DNA of 6,352 bases from the NCBI GenBank assembly GCA_023253905.1, contig JALREG010000422.1:1-6352 (forward strand). Direction: 5' to 3'. Every line of letters begins with the position of its first letter. The first letter of the stretch is position 1. Source of the DNA: Burkholderiaceae bacterium (GTDB taxonomy: Bacteria; Pseudomonadota; Gammaproteobacteria; Burkholderiales; Burkholderiaceae). The notes below the pieces were generated by a model. That model saw nothing but the letters and a program-made list of their open reading frames with translations. It did not search any database and was not told the DNA's origin. Shown piece by piece: positions 5,482-6,352 of the stretch. Both the position numbers and the translations under genes were made by a program.

Positions 5482-6352
5482 ATGCGCTATCTGGTGGCCG
5501 CTGATACCGGCGGAACCTTCACCGACATTGCCGTTTATGACGCGCACGAGCGTCGAGTGCTCTATGGCAAGTCGCTCACGCGGTATGACGACCTTGTTGA
5601 AGGCGTGCTCGATGCATTGGGAGATACAGGCGTCGGGCTCGACGAAGCGCGTCTGCTCAAGCACGGCACCACATTCGTGATCAACACGCTTTTACAACGG
5701 AACGGGGCGCGAACGGCGCTCGTGACCACCCGTGGATTTCGCGATCTGCTCGAAATCGCGCGCGGTAACCGGCCGGTGCCGTTCATGCTCGGTTACCGGC
5801 GAGATCCGCCTCTGGTCCCGCGGACGCTTCGATTCGAACTCTCCGAGCGGATGTCGGCCAACGGAACGCCTACCCAGGTGCCCGATGATGCCGAGATCGA
5901 TGCGCTCGCCGGTCAGCTTGCCGCAGCCGGCGTCGCCGCAGTGGCGGTGTCGTTTCTGAATGCCTATGCCAACCCCGCGCATGAGGAGCGGGTGGCTGCG
6001 CGGCTCGCCGAGCGGTTACCCGGCGTGTATGTCACCGCGTCCACGTCGCTCACGCGCGAGTGGTATGAATACGAGCGTACGTCCACCGCAGTGGCCAATG
6101 CCTATGTGGGCGGCCGGATGCGCGATTACATCCAGGGGTTCGATGCGCGGCTGCGCGAGCGTGGCTTTGCGGGTTCGTTTTTCATGATGGGCTCCAACGG
6201 CGGTGTGCTGTCGGTGGCGCGTACCCTCGAGCAGCCTGTGGCGCTGGTGGAGTCGGGGCCGATCGGCGGCTGTATTGGCGCTGCGGCATACGCCAACGCG
6301 CTGGGCCTTTCCAAAGTCATTGCCTTTGACATGGGCGGCACCACCGCCAAGT
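5482..6352 (+). CDS. hyuA: HyuA-family ATP-dependent hydantoinase/oxoprolinase, 5' part
   Basis: The frame stays open from ATG 5482 to the window end, giving 290 residues of a protein that is usually about 680-720 long. The family comprises N-methylhydantoinase A, 5-oxoprolinase and acetone carboxylase subunits, cytoplasmic enzymes that use ATP to open or activate a substrate, normally with a HyuB partner. The N-terminal Hydant_A_N domain (about 3-180) begins with the nucleotide-binding loop ADTGGTFTD (7-15) and includes HGTTFVINTLLQRNGARTAL (61-80) and TTRGFRDLLEIARGN (82-96). The second domain starts near 195 with YERTSTAVANAYV (197-209), then MGSNGG (236-241), VESGPIGG (256-263) and the second phosphate motif DMGGTTAK (283-290) at the edge of the window. 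No disruption is seen. The true substrate is unknown: hydantoins, allantoin-like rings or oxoproline are all possible. Divergence from the UraD-AllC gene suggests a cyclic ureide. A hyuB gene would be expected just beyond the window. Confidence 0.9.
   Translation, partial: MRYLVAADTGGTFTDIAVYDAHERRVLYGKSLTRYDDLVEGVLDALGDTGVGLDEARLLKHGTTFVINTLLQRNGARTALVTTRGFRDLLEIARGNRPVPFMLGYRRDPPLVPRTLRFELSERMSANGTPTQVPDDAEIDALAGQLAAAGVAAVAVSFLNAYANPAHEERVAARLAERLPGVYVTASTSLTREWYEYERTSTAVANAYVGGRMRDYIQGFDARLRERGFAGSFFMMGSNGGVLSVARTLEQPVALVESGPIGGCIGAAAYANALGLSKVIAFDMGGTTAK

Overview
The window is GC-rich (roughly 60-65% by eye) bacterial DNA with tightly packed genes. Its gene content points to a proteobacterium, most plausibly a betaproteobacterium of Burkholderiales type: a peptide/nickel-type ABC importer next to a fused OHCU decarboxylase/allantoate amidohydrolase and a HyuA-type hydantoinase. 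This placement is inference from gene style; there is no rRNA or other marker in the window. The extreme left end carries the tail of a PTS enzyme I-like gene whose style could fit another lineage, so the left junction is treated with caution.

Layout. Positions 1-306 (+) are the C-terminal 101 residues of a PEP:phosphotransferase enzyme I-like protein. Positions 307-358 are a short intergenic gap that is less GC-rich than its surroundings. Positions 359-3365 (-) are an ABC importer operon read right to left: a periplasmic substrate-binding protein (1779-3365), a DppB-type permease (805-1752), and a DppC-type permease (359-805) that loses family resemblance after about residue 115 and lacks roughly its C-terminal half. 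No ATPase genes follow; the operon runs into the convergent enzyme I-like gene. Positions 3366-3565 hold a plausible sigma70-like promoter with operator-like repeats for the importer. Positions 3566-5344 (-) encode a two-domain UraD-AllC protein. Positions 5345-5481 are a divergent promoter region, and 5482 to the window end (+) is the 5' part of a HyuA-family ATP-dependent hydantoinase/oxoprolinase.

How the genes may work together. UraD makes S-allantoin from the uric acid breakdown product OHCU, AllC hydrolyses allantoate, and HyuA-family enzymes open hydantoin-like rings at the expense of ATP. Together with a solute importer this reads as a locus for scavenging nitrogen from purine-derived ureides or hydantoins. 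The importer substrate is not readable from sequence, and the broken permease plus the missing ATPases suggest that the importer in this copy is decayed, or that the left end is a rearrangement or assembly junction.

I see no RNA gene, CRISPR array, intact mobile element or obviously new system. The points most worth checking are the dppC breakpoint, the UraD-AllC fusion that skips the intermediate allantoinase step, and the repeat-bearing promoter in front of the binding protein.
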